A stretch of 64,000 nucleotides of DNA from Candidatus Haliotispira prima (GCA_029867005.1 CP123443.1:992001-1056000); one strand, 5' to 3'. Shown: positions 46,858 to 55,979, counted from the stretch's first letter. Notes: generated from the sequence alone by a model not told the origin. Translations and numbers: made by a program.

Positions 46858-47346
46858 ATGAAAAACCGAGGCAAAACATTGATGGATATTAAAGTAAATG
46901 GTGTGATATCCAATATCGAATCGGCTAAGACGCTTTCAAAAAAGAGCTTGCTGAAGACTAAATCTTGCTTTTTATTTCTTAATAACCCAACATTTTTCTG
47001 CCTTTTTCTCTTCTTTTTCCTTCATCTGTTTTTGTCCGGCTTTGCCGAACTGGCGGCAGATTCCCATCCTAAGCCTCCATACATGGTCAGTTTCCAAACC
47101 GAGGGCAATACGCTAAATAAACTCATAACAGGCCCGACCAGGGCACCAAACGGTGGTATCACCGGTTACTTTGGAAACTGGTACACCGTGGATGTAAATA
47201 CGGGCAAGATCAAGTACGATTACATCCGGTCGGCAACGGACAATATCGCAATCTATGCCCGCCGGCAGACCAAACAACTTGCCGAGAGGCTCGCCCTGGA
47301 GGAGTCTCCGATTGTCGGTCTGGCAGTGGTATTTTTCGGTTTCTGA
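46858..47346 (+). CDS. Array-related secreted protein with in-frame leader
   Basis: 162 residues from the ATG at 46858. The start MKNRGKTLMDIKVNGVISNI is the array leader, and VISNI comes from a remnant of the heptamer tract (only ATATCCAATATCG). Here the frame continues without a shift into a hydrophobic signal sequence (FFCLFLFFFLHLFLSGFA). The lipobox Cys is replaced, so cleavage by signal peptidase I is more likely. The mature ~100 residues (PPYMVSFQTEGN..., DNIAIYARRQTKQLAERLA, VVFFGF) match only two decayed relatives in this window (54330 and 62235). Function unknown. It is a natural in-frame version of the array leader. Confidence 0.72.
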   Translation: MKNRGKTLMDIKVNGVISNIESAKTLSKKSLLKTKSCFLFLNNPTFFCLFLFFFLHLFLSGFAELAADSHPKPPYMVSFQTEGNTLNKLITGPTRAPNGGITGYFGNWYTVDVNTGKIKYDYIRSATDNIAIYARRQTKQLAERLALEESPIVGLAVVFFGF

Positions 47347-47416
47347 CCTTAGTAGCGTGATGTAAGCAATTATACGCAGTGCCGGCACACAGCCACGGTC
47401 ACAGAAATAGTCCCAC

Positions 47417-47445
47417 TTGTTAAATCTCCTAAATGAGTATACAAT
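47417..47445 (+). promoter_or_regulatory. Array promoter, lipoprotein 6
   Basis: TTGTTA, 17 bases, TACAAT. Confidence 0.75.
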
Positions 47446-47501
47446 TATAGGGCGCAAGTCTATTTTGCCCATTCTGCCCATTTTCTAAGAGGAGTACCCC
47501 C

Positions 47502-48541
47502 ATGAAAAATCAAAGTAAACTGTTGATTGATATTGGTATAAACAGTATAATATCCAATATCCAATATCCAATATCCAATATCCAATATCGCTGCCATTAC
47601 TAAAATCTTCACAAACTGATTCTGTCCTTTTATTCAAATTTTCCCCATTATTTTCCAAGTTTTTCTGTTTTTTCTCCATTTTTCTTATTCATCTGTTTCT
47701 GGCTGCCTGTGCTCCACTGTCGGACAGCAAAGATCCCGCAGCCAAAGCCACGGATATTTCCTTTTCCGTCACTGCTGTGGCTTCCTCTGTAGAATTAGAG
47801 GTGACCAGTGTTCCGGCCGTTACCGATGCGGGGGCCGTTGTCCGCTTAGCTGCGGAGATTGCTCCCACTAAAACCGAAGCTCAAGCGAGCAAGGGCTATG
47901 TTAACCTGAGCATAGAGGCGGGCAGTACCCGCAAATTCAGCATCAGCCAACATTACGGCAGCAACTTTGAAGATGGCGGCTTTACTCTGGCCGATGTTCT
48001 CACACCCAATACGAGCTACAAATTGTACCTGTATACGCCTTCGGCTATTGACTTAGGGCAAACAGTAATTAAAGGCGGAGAGATCAAGGGGGACCGAGTT
48101 GAAATTTCTTTTACTACTGCGAGTTTACCCGCTGCGGGGGATGCCGTATGGAGCGAGCAGTCCGCAGCCGGAGAAGCCGGAGAATATGTTGCCAGCCTAA
48201 ACGAATACCATTTTATGGAAGGCCAAACAGGTGTTATTGCCGTTTACTTTGAAAGTCCCTATATCCCTTTTCTTCTGGATTTTACCTCTGATCTGGATGG
48301 GGTTATTCAACCGTTGGGTCGCTATGACCCCAGTCGAAATCCCGTATCAATATCAGGAGCTAACGCCTATTTTAATATTGGGTTAGTGGCTGGTTATCCC
48401 TCTACCGCAGCGAGCCAAATATTCTATATGATAACAGCAGACAAAGGAACTACTCCTATTCTTCAGGGTCTGCTAAAGAGTTCCAGGACTCCTCAAAGTG
48501 GGCCTGCCTTTACTACCAGGCATAAAATATTCCGTTATTAG
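47502..48541 (+). CDS. Array lipoprotein 6, phase-OFF
   Basis: AAGAGGAG precedes the ATG at 47502 (MKNQSKLLIDIGINSI). After five units the ATG frame stops at TAA (about 47601). The lipoprotein frame is +2 and open from the tract, with signal FFCFFSIFLIHLFLAAC (Cys codon 47708) and ~277 mature residues. One more unit gives a single reading frame. The mature part is a core family member: Fn3-like N-half (STRKFSISQHYGSNFEDGG, PNTSYKLYLYTP) and C-half (EYVASLNEYHFMEGQTG). It is nearly identical to lipoprotein 7 over most of its length, including a GEAGEY insertion, which points to recent duplication or gene conversion. Confidence 0.78.
47549..47583 (+). repeat. AATATCC x5 tract, lipoprotein 6
   Basis: Five perfect units, then AATATCG; 47 bases after the A of the ATG. 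Confidence 0.95.
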
Positions 48542-48593
48542 TATCGGGTATTCCGGATGCACCACGGTTCTGCGCAAGGTTCGACAGGCTCAC

Positions 48594-48653
48594 CTGCCAT
48601 TGGACAGGTTTATCTGCCATTGGACAGACTTATCTATCATTGGACAGGTTTAT
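48594..48653 (+). repeat. 20-bp minisatellite, 3 units
   Basis: Units of the type CTGCCATTGGACAGGTTTAT follow a GGTTCGACAGGCTCAC element in the 3' region of lipoprotein 6. Confidence 0.9.
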
Positions 48654-48755
48654 CTAGCCCCTTGGTCTAACAGACTCAAAGGATCTTTACCGTTGTTGAT
48701 CCCCTTCCTTGGAGGGGTTAGGCGTGGTGTCACTTGAACCCCTTTAAGGTCCCCC

Positions 48756-48784
48756 TTGTCAATAGCCCTAAATGAGTATACAAT
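48756..48784 (+). promoter_or_regulatory. Array promoter, lipoprotein 7
   Basis: TTGTCA, 17 bases, TACAAT. Confidence 0.8.
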
Positions 48785-48837
48785 TTAGGGCGCAAATCTA
48801 CTTTGCCCATTTTGTCATTTTCTCAGAGGAGCACCCC

Positions 48838-49862
48838 ATGAAAAAGCAAAACCAAATATTGACTGATATTGGTATAAACAGTACAATATCCAATATCCAA
48901 TATCCAATATCCAATATCACACTACTTTAGAAAACAGGCACTTACTACTTTCTCTCTCAAACCGTTCCAGACCTTTTTATTCATTTCTCTACCGTCTTTT
49001 ACCTTTCCTTTTTCTGTCTCTGCTCGCCTGTGCCCCGTTGTCGGACAGCAAGGAGCCGGGAGCCAAAGCCACGGATATTTCCTTTTCCGTCACTGCTGTG
49101 GCTTCCTCTGTAGAATTAGAGGTGACCAGTGTTCCGGCCGTTACCGATGTGGGGGCCGTTGTCCGCTTAGCTGCGGAGATTGCTCCCACTAAAATCGAAG
49201 CCCAGGCGAGCAAGGGCTATGTCAGCCTGAGCATAGAGGCGGGCAGCACCCGCAAATTCAGCATCAGCCAACATTACGGCAGTAATTTTGAAGATGGCGG
49301 CTTTACTCTTGACGATGTCCTCACACCCAATACGAGCTACAAATTGTACCTGTATACGCCTTCGGCTATTGACTTAGGGCAGACAGTAATTAAAGGCGGA
49401 GAGATCAAGGGGGACCGAGTTGAAATTTCTTTTACTACTGCGAGTTTACCCGCTGCGGGGGATGCCGTATGGAGCGAGCAGTTCGCAGCCGGAGAAGCCG
49501 GAGAATATGTTGCCAGCCTAAACGAATACCATTTTATGGAAGGCCAAACAGGTGTTATTGCCGTTTACTTTGAAAGTCCCTATATCCCTTTTCTTCTGGA
49601 GTTTACCTCTGATCTGGATGGGACTGTTCAACTGCTGGGTCGCTATGACCCCGGTCGAAATCCCGTATCAACATCAGGAGCTAACGCCTATTTTAATATT
49701 GGGTTAGTGGCGGGCTATCCCTCTACCGCCGCGAGCCAAATATTCTATATGATAACAGCAGACAAAGGAACTACTTCTATTCTTCAGGGTCTGCTAAAGA
49801 GTTCCAGGACTCCTAAACGTGGGGCTGCCTTTGCTACCAGGCATGAAATATTCCGTTATTAG
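48838..49862 (+). CDS. Array lipoprotein 7, phase-OFF
   Basis: AGAGGAG precedes the ATG at 48838 (MKKQNQILTDIGINSTI), then four units and a TAG. The lipoprotein frame is +2, open from the tract, with a signal sequence ending LSLLAC (Cys codon 49029). The leader between tract and Cys belongs to the ACACTACTTTAG type of lipoproteins 3-5, while the mature part is nearly identical to lipoprotein 6, so the gene is a mosaic of two leader types and one mature type. One extra unit would restore the frame. Confidence 0.78.
48885..48912 (+). repeat. AATATCC x4 tract, lipoprotein 7
   Basis: Four perfect units, then AATATCA; 47 bases after the A of the ATG. Confidence 0.95.
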
Positions 49863-49914
49863 TGTCGGGTATTCCGGATGCACCACGGCCCTGCGCAAGG
49901 TTCGACAGGCTCAC

Positions 49915-50016
49915 CTGCCATTGGACAGGCCTTATCTGCCATTGGAAAGGCCTTATCTGCCATTGGAAAGGCTCACCTGTCATTGGACAGACTTATCTAT
50001 CATTGGACAGCTTTAT
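49915..50016 (+). repeat. 20/21-bp minisatellite, 5 units
   Basis: Five units of the CTGCCATTGGACAGGCCTTAT type after lipoprotein 7, followed by a CTCTCCCTTGGAGAG hairpin near 50077-50091. Together they fill the 335-base gap before lipoprotein 8. Confidence 0.9.
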
Positions 50017-50114
50017 CCAGCCCCTTGCTCTAACAGACTCAAAGGATCTTTACCGTTGTTGATCCTCTCCCTTGGAGAGGTTAGGGGGGGGCTTGAACCC
50101 CTTTAAGGCCCCCC

Positions 50115-50143
50115 TTGTCAATAGCCCTAAATGAGTATACAAT
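50115..50143 (+). promoter_or_regulatory. Array promoter, lipoprotein 8
   Basis: TTGTCA, 17 bases, TACAAT. Confidence 0.8.
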
Positions 50144-50197
50144 TTAGGGCGCAAATCTACTTTGCCCATTTTGTCATTTTCTCAGAGGAGCACCCCC

Positions 50198-51231
50198 ATG
50201 AAAAAACAAAACCAAATATTGACTGATATTGGTATAAACAGTATAATATCCAATATCCAATATCCAATATCCAATATCCAATATCACTACCATTACTAAA
50301 ATCCTCGCAAATTAATTCTGTCCTTTTATTCAAATTTACCCCATTATTTTCCAAGTTTTTCTGTTTTTTCTCTATTTTTCTCATTCATCTGTTTCTGGCT
50401 GCCTGTGCCCCACTGTCGGACAGCAAAGACCCCGCAGCCAAAGCCACGGATATTTCCTTTTCTGTCACCGCCGTAGCTTCCTCTGTAGAATTAGAGGTGA
50501 CCAGTGTTCCGGCCATTACTGATGCGGGGGCCGTTATCCGCTTGGCTGCGGAGGCCGTTCCGACCAAGACAGAAGCCCAAGCGAGCAAGGGCTATGTCAG
50601 TCTGAGCATAGAGGCGGGCAGTACCCGCAAATTTAGCCTCAGTCAGCATTATGGCAGCAACTTTGAAGATGGCGGCTTTACTCTGGCCGATGTTCTCACA
50701 CCCAATACGAGTTATACATTGTACCTGTATACGCCTTCGGTTATTGACTTAGGGCAAACAGTACTTAAAGGCGGAGATATTAAGGGAGACCGAGTTGAAA
50801 TTTCTTTTACTACCGCGAGTTTACCCGCTGCGGGAGATGCGGTATGGAGTGAGAAACGGGCAGCTAAAGAATATGTAGCCAGTCTCAACGAATACCATTT
50901 TATGGAAGGCCAAACAGGTGTCACTGCCGTTTACTTTGAAAATCCCTATATCCCTTTTACCCATGAGTGTACCCTTGATGTCGGTGGGGGGACTATTCAA
51001 GCAATAGGTCGTTATCTTCCAAATTTAACTCCCGCAGCAAGACCGACAGCCAACTTTTATTATAATACGGGAGTAGTAACGGGTTATCCCTCAACTGCAA
51101 CGAGCCAAACATTCTATATGATAACAGCAGACAAAGTGGCTACTCCTATTCTTCGGAATCTGCTAAAACATGCTTCCATTCCTCTCAGTGGGCCTTCTCT
51201 TGACATTGAGACTCCAATATCCCGTTATTAG
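50198..51231 (+). CDS. Array lipoprotein 8, phase-OFF
   Basis: AGAGGAG precedes the ATG at 50198 (MKKQNQILTDIGINSI), then five units and a TAA in the ATG frame. The lipoprotein frame is +2 and open from the tract, with signal FFSIFLIHLFLAAC (Cys codon 50404). Start region and promoter match lipoprotein 7; the leader after the tract matches lipoprotein 6. The mature C-half (THECTLDVGGGTIQ, YYNTGVVTGYPST) defines a subtype shared with lipoproteins 9 and 10. An extra unit would turn it on. Confidence 0.78.
50245..50279 (+). repeat. AATATCC x5 tract, lipoprotein 8
   Basis: Five perfect units, then AATATCA; 47 bases after the A of the ATG. Confidence 0.95.
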
Positions 51232-51253
51232 TTGGAAGGTTCGACAGGCTCAC

Positions 51254-51334
51254 CTGCCATTGGACAGGTTTATTTATCATTGGACAGGCCTTATCTGCCA
51301 TTGGAAAGGCTTATTTACCATTGGAAAGGCTCAC
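51254..51334 (+). repeat. 20/21-bp minisatellite, 4 units
   Basis: Four units after lipoprotein 8; the last two units end ...AAAGGCTTAT and ...AAAGGCTCAC. Confidence 0.9.
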
Positions 51335-51436
51335 TTAGCCCCTTCGATCTAATGAACTCAAATGATTTTATTGTTGTAGAACCCCTCCCTTGGAGGGGTT
51401 TGGGGTGGTGGCACCGGAACCCCTTTAAGGCCCCCC

Positions 51437-51465
51437 TTGCCTAATTTCATGAATGAGTCTACAAT
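51437..51465 (+). promoter_or_regulatory. Array promoter, lipoprotein 9
   Basis: TTGCCT, 17 bases, TACAAT. Confidence 0.75.
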
Positions 51466-51520
51466 CTATGCCGCAAATCTATTTTGTCCATTCTGCCCAT
51501 TTTCTAAGAGGAGTACCCCA

Positions 51521-52554
51521 ATGAAAAGTCAAAGTAAACTGTTGACCAATATTGGTATAAACAGTATAATATCCAATATCCAATATCCAATATCCAATAT
51601 CCAATATCACTACCATTACTAAAATCCTTGCAAACTGATTCTGTCCTTTTATTCAAATTTCTCCCATTATTTTCCAAGTTTTTCTGTTTTTTCTCCATTT
51701 TTCTTGTTCATCTGTTTCTGGCTGCCTGTGCTCCACTGTCTGACAGCAAAAACCCCGCAGCCAAAGCCACGGATATTTCCTTTTCCGTCACTGCTGTGGC
51801 TTCCTCTGTAGAATTAGAGGTGACCAGTGTTCCGGCCATTACTGATGCGGGGGTCGTTATCCGCTTGGCTGCGGAGGTTGCTCCCACTAAAGCCGAAGCC
51901 CAGGTGAGCAAGGGCTATGTCCGTCTGAGCATAGAGGCGGGCAGCACCCGCAAATTTAGCATCAGTCAACATTACGGCAGCAACTTTGAAGATGGCGGCT
52001 TTACTCTGGCCGATGTCCTCACACCCAATACGAGTTACAAATTGTACCTGTATACGCCTTCGGCTATTGACTTAGGGCAAACAGTACTTAAAGGCGGAGA
52101 GATTAAGGAAGAGAGAGTTGAAATTTCTTTTACTACCGCAAGTTTACCCGCTGTGGGAGATGCGGTATGGAGCGAGAAACGGGCAGCTAAAGAGTATGTA
52201 GCCAGTCTCAACGAATACCATTTTATGGAAAATCAAACAGGTGTCATTGCCGTTTACTTTGAAAATCCCTATATCCCTTTTACTCATGAGTGTACCCTCG
52301 ATGTCGGTGGGGGGACTATTAAACCAATAGGCCGCTACCAGTCCAGTGCAATTCCCAGAGTAGGACCGGGAGTTAGTTTTTATTATAATACGGGAGTAGT
52401 AACGGGTTATCCCTCTACCACGACGAGCCAAACCTTCTATCTAATTGTGGCAGACAAAGTGGCTACTCCGATTCTTCGGAATCTGCTAAAACATACTTCC
52501 ATTCCTTCCAGTGGACTTTCTCTTGCCATTGAGACTCCAATATCCCGTTATTAA
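51521..52554 (+). CDS. Array lipoprotein 9, phase-OFF
   Basis: AAGAGGAG precedes the ATG at 51521 (MKSQSKLLTNIGINSI), then five units and a TAA in the ATG frame. The lipoprotein frame is +2, with signal FFSIFLVHLFLAAC (Cys codon 51727). In this copy only, a TTG at 51628 lies in the lipoprotein frame 33 codons before the Cys, so weak translation from it cannot be excluded, although it has no ribosome site. The mature part is almost identical to lipoprotein 10. Confidence 0.78.
51568..51602 (+). repeat. AATATCC x5 tract, lipoprotein 9
   Basis: Five perfect units, then AATATCA; 47 bases after the A of the ATG. Confidence 0.95.
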
Positions 52555-52576
52555 TTGGAAGGTTCGACAGGCTCAC

Positions 52577-52658
52577 CTGCCATTGGAGAGGCCTTATCTG
52601 CCATTGGACAGGCCTTATCTATCATTGGAAAGGCTTATTTACCATTGGAAAGGCTCAC
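52577..52658 (+). repeat. 20/21-bp minisatellite, 4 units
   Basis: Four units after lipoprotein 9, flanked by GGTTCGACAGGCTCAC on the left and TTAGCCCC on the right. Confidence 0.9.
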
Positions 52659-52769
52659 TTAGCCCCTCGGTCTAATGGACTCAAATAATTTTTATTGTTG
52701 TAGATCCCCTCCTTTGGAGGGGTTCGGGGTGAGCTTGTCGAACCCGTTCTCAGGCCCTTTAAGGCCGCC

Positions 52770-52798
52770 TTGTCAAACCCTCTAAATGAGTATACAAT
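52770..52798 (+). promoter_or_regulatory. Array promoter, PsbP-like lipoprotein A
   Basis: TTGTCA, 17 bases, TACAAT. Confidence 0.8.
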
Positions 52799-52836
52799 TT
52801 AGGGCGCAAATCTGCTCTCTTTGAGGGAGCAATCTA

Positions 52837-53940
52837 ATGAAAAAAGGAAACAACATAATGAAAGTGTTGAAATTAATTGGAGTACTTGCCGTCATTACGA
52901 GCTTGGCGGCCTGTGGCCGCAAGGCAAAAACAGGAATTCCGGATAGCTGGGAATCCTTGATTGAAGAGGACTATTCCATTAGCTACCCTGGGGATTGGAA
53001 ACTGGATCAGTCAGGTGACTCAGGAACAAACTTTGTTTTATTCAGCCCGGATTCTTCTGCACAAGGCGTGTCTTCAGAAAATATCTATCTCGTAAGTCGG
53101 GATTGGACAGGACTTAATTTAAACCTTGATTTGTATATGGAAGTTGTAGACAGTCGGTTTAGGGATAAAACGGGAGATATAAAGGTTCTGGAAAATAAAA
53201 GAATAACAACGGAGGAGCTGGACTATCAAAGAATTATTTACATAAAAAAAGAAGGAATCCGGAATCTAAAATTTGAACAGTATCATTGGGTTGTTGGAGA
53301 TACAGTATATGTTCTGTCATTCACTCGCGAAGAAAGTTTGTTTGATAATTATCAAACAGTAGGGGCAAAAATACGTAATAGCTTTAGTTTAAATGTGGAG
53401 AACAAGACAGAAACAAGAAGTATTGACAGTCTACCACCCCTGCGGGGGACTGTGGGGAACAAGACAGAAACAAGGATTCCCGGCAGTTGGAAGTCGTTTG
53501 CTCAGAACAACTATTCCATTAGCTACCCCGGGGATTGGGAACTCAATAATTCCGGTCTAATGGGAACAAGCCTTATTTTGCTTAGCCCTATTTCTTCCGG
53601 CCAAGATCAGTTCAGAGAAAATATCAATCTCTTGGTTCATGATTTGACAGGATTTAACTTCGACCTTTATGAATATGCTGAAGCGTCAGAAAGTCAAATT
53701 AAGGCTGTGACAACAGATGCAAGAATTCTGGAGAGTAGGATAATAACTGCCACCGAGGCTCCAGACTACTATAAAATTATTTACACAGGGAAACAAGGAA
53801 TCCATAATCTAAAGTTTGAGCAGTATATTTGGGTTGTTGAAGATAAAGCCTATATTTTGACATTATCTTGCGAAGAACATCAGTTTGATTATTATCAAAC
53901 AACAGGAGAACAAATCCTTAACAGCTTCAGTTTTTTTTAG
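52837..53940 (+). CDS. PsbP-like lipoprotein with two domains
   Basis: 367 residues. GAGGGAG lies 7 bases before the ATG. The signal MKKGNNIMKVLKLIGVLAVI ends in SLAAC, so it is a lipoprotein. Two copies (about residues 35-190 and 218-367) of a ~150-residue domain start with DSWESL...YSISYPGDW and end in EEx(L/Q)FDxYQxxGxxIxNSF. The SYPxDW start and overall pattern resemble PsbP/DcrB-type (DUF1795-like) domains seen in many bacterial lipoproteins of unknown function. Unlike the phase-variable genes it has no heptamer tract and the leader is in frame, though the promoter is the same module. A decayed peroxiredoxin 3' end follows. Confidence 0.8.
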   Translation: MKKGNNIMKVLKLIGVLAVITSLAACGRKAKTGIPDSWESLIEEDYSISYPGDWKLDQSGDSGTNFVLFSPDSSAQGVSSENIYLVSRDWTGLNLNLDLYMEVVDSRFRDKTGDIKVLENKRITTEELDYQRIIYIKKEGIRNLKFEQYHWVVGDTVYVLSFTREESLFDNYQTVGAKIRNSFSLNVENKTETRSIDSLPPLRGTVGNKTETRIPGSWKSFAQNNYSISYPGDWELNNSGLMGTSLILLSPISSGQDQFRENINLLVHDLTGFNFDLYEYAEASESQIKAVTTDARILESRIITATEAPDYYKIIYTGKQGIHNLKFEQYIWVVEDKAYILTLSCEEHQFDYYQTTGEQILNSFSFF

Positions 53941-53988
53941 TAGAGACTGGGTACAACGTTGTATTTTACAGGCCATCCCATCGGAAAG

Positions 53989-54160
53989 ATTGCTGGCCTG
54001 TGTGCAATTACGTATACGCATACGCAAATGGCAATCAAAGGGTGAGCAAGGGGAACCACGCCCCAAGTTTTTATTAGTGGGGCAAGTTGCTCGGTGGCAC
54101 AGCGGAGAACCGGATGTCCACCGACATTAATCCAGACGAATTGCGAAAAAAGCTCTTTTC
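53989..54160 (+). pseudogene. Decayed copy of peroxiredoxin-glutaredoxin 3' end (1)
   Basis: The sequence matches the end of the gene at 45958 and beyond: GGCCTG, an attacgcat-type segment, CCACGCCCCAAG, TTTTTATTAGTGGGGCAAG, then ATTAATCCAGACGAATTGCG. Frames are broken. The downstream terminator-like and promoter segment (54261-54289) was carried along. Confidence 0.65.
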
Positions 54161-54260
54161 AGAAAAGCCAACAAGACTCATGAATAAAGGTTTTTTTGTC
54201 TTCTTGGGTTTCTCCCTCGTCAATCGCCATTCGGCGAATACTACTCTAACAAATACATAT

Positions 54261-54289
54261 TTGCCCAATCTACTAAATGAATGTACAAT
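54261..54289 (+). promoter_or_regulatory. Array promoter, before decayed gene
   Basis: TTGCCC, 17 bases, TACAAT. Confidence 0.65.
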
Positions 54290-54329
54290 TTCTTGTGAAA
54301 CCGCCCTGTATTTCCAGGAATACTCCCAT

Positions 54330-54560
54330 GCGAAACCGCAATAAAGTATTGACTGATATTAAAATAAAGGGCCTAACACTTCATATCTAATCAGCTAAGT
54401 CGTGCTTTTTATTGGCCCATAAATCCCCATTTATTTGTTTTTGTCCGCCTCTGCCAAATTGGAGGCAGACTCTCCTGCTACGCCTCGATACACGGTCAGT
54501 TTTCAAACCGAGGGTACTGCGCTGACAAACTATAACAGGCCCGACGAAGGTATCAAATGA
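54330..54560 (+). pseudogene. Decayed relative of secreted protein 46858 (1)
   Basis: Starts ATGCGAAACCGCAATAAAG and keeps the leader pattern, a TTATTTGTTTTTGTCC hydrophobic remnant, and GATACACGGTCAGTTTTCAA matching the MVSFQTEG part of the 46858 gene. A TAA in the leader and a missing 3' half make it non-functional. It runs into the promoter module of lipoprotein 10. Confidence 0.65.
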
Positions 54561-54587
54561 TGGCACCGGAACCCCTTGAAGGCCCCC

Positions 54588-54616
54588 TTGCCAAATTTCA
54601 TAAATGAGTATACAAT
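54588..54616 (+). promoter_or_regulatory. Array promoter, lipoprotein 10
   Basis: TTGCCA, 17 bases, TACAAT. Confidence 0.8.
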
Positions 54617-54671
54617 CTATGCCGCAAATCTATTTTGTCCATTCTGCCCATTTTCTAAGAGGAGCACCCCC

Positions 54672-55699
54672 ATGAAAAGTCAAGGTAAACTGTTGACCAA
54701 TATTGGTATAAACAGTATAATATCCAATATCCAATATCCAATATCCAATATCCAATATCACTACTAAAATCCTCGCAAATTAATTCTGTCCTTTTATTCA
54801 AATTTACCCCATTATTTTCCAAGTTTTTCTGTTTTTTCTCTATTTTTCTTGTTCATCTGTTTCTGGCTGCCTGTGCTCCACTGTCTGACAGCAAAAACCC
54901 CGCAGCCAAAGCCACGGATATTTCCTTTTCCGTCACTGCTGTGGCTTCCTCTGTAGAATTAGAGGTGACCAGTGTTCCGGCCATTACTGATGCGGGGGCC
55001 GTTATCCGCTTGGCTGCAGAGGTTGCTCCCACTAAAGCCGAAGCCCAGGCGAGCAAGGGCTATCTCAGTCTGAGCATAGAGGCGGGCAGCACCCGCAAAT
55101 TCAGCATCAGTCAACATTACGGCAGCAACTTTGAAGATGGCGGCTTTACTCTGGCCGATGTCCTCACACCCAATACGAGTTACAAATTGTACCTGTATAC
55201 GCCTTCGGCTATTGACTTAGGGCAAACAGTACTTAAAGGCGGAGAGATTAAGGAAGACCGAGTTGAAATTTCTTTTACTACCGCGAGTTTACCCGCTGCG
55301 GGAGATGCGGTATGGAGCGAGAAACGGGCAGCTAAAGAATATGTAGCCAGTCTCAACGAATACCATTTTATGGAAAATCAAACAGGTGTCATTGCCGTTT
55401 ACTTTGAAAATCCCTATATCCCTTTTACTCATGAGTGTACCCTCGATGTCGGTGGGGGGACTATTAAACCAATAGGCCGCTACCAGTCCAGTGCAATTCC
55501 CAGAGTAGGACCGGGAGTTAGTTTTTATTATAATACGGGAGTAGTAACGGGTTATCCCTCTACCACGACGAGCCAAACCTTCTATCTAATTGTGGCAGAC
55601 AAAGTGGCTACTCCGATTCTTCGGAATCTGCTAAAACATACTTCCATTCCTTCCAGTGGACTTTCTCTTGCCATTGAGACTCCAATATCCCGTTATTAA
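54672..55699 (+). CDS. Array lipoprotein 10, phase-OFF
   Basis: AAGAGGAG precedes the ATG at 54672 (MKSQGKLLTNIGINSI), then five units and a stop in the ATG frame. The lipoprotein frame is +2 and open, with signal FFSIFLVHLFLAAC (Cys codon 54872). The mature part is almost identical to lipoprotein 9, including the last ~90 codons at DNA level. The leader lacks a 6-bp segment (CCATTA) found in lipoproteins 6, 8 and 9; 6 is a multiple of three, so the frame relation is unchanged, which fits selection on a translated leader. Confidence 0.78.
54719..54753 (+). repeat. AATATCC x5 tract, lipoprotein 10
   Basis: Five perfect units, then AATATCA; 47 bases after the A of the ATG. Confidence 0.95.
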
Positions 55700-55721
55700 T
55701 TGGAAGATTCGACAGGCTCAC

Positions 55722-55863
55722 CTGCCATTGGAAAGGTTTATCTGCCATTGGAGAGACCTTATCTGCCGTTGGACAGGCGTATCTATCATTGGACAGGTGT
55801 ATCTGCCATTGGACAGGCCTTATCTATCATTGGAAAGGCTTATTTACCATTGGAAAGGCTCAC
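55722..55863 (+). repeat. 20/21-bp minisatellite, 7 units
   Basis: The longest of the five arrays, directly after lipoprotein 10. Unit variants are shared with the arrays at 51254 and 52577, including the same last two units, so the arrays appear to expand from the inside. With a hairpin near 55910 and the next promoter it fills the 347-base gap. Confidence 0.9.
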
Positions 55864-55979
55864 TTAGCCCTTCGATCTAATGGACTCAAATGATTTTTAT
55901 TGTTGTAGATCTCCTCCCTTGGAGGGGGTCGGGGTGAGCTTGTCGAGCCCGTTCTCAGGCCCTTTAAGGCCGCCCCCCC

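Noticed and set aside
25254..54753. Heptamer tracts as CRISPR-like or origin iterons
   Set aside because: Units are directly adjacent with no spacers, only 4-6 copies, and always placed at the same distance from an ATG.
25204..54753. Programmed -1 ribosomal frameshift at an A AAA AAC-like site joining the two frames
   Set aside because: The A-rich heptamer is present only in some copies, and the two register classes need shifts in opposite directions.
25029..55720. GGTTCGACAGGCTCACCT elements as tRNA T-arms
   Set aside because: The motif resembles a T-loop, but no acceptor, D or anticodon stems surround it; it is an intergenic repeat element.
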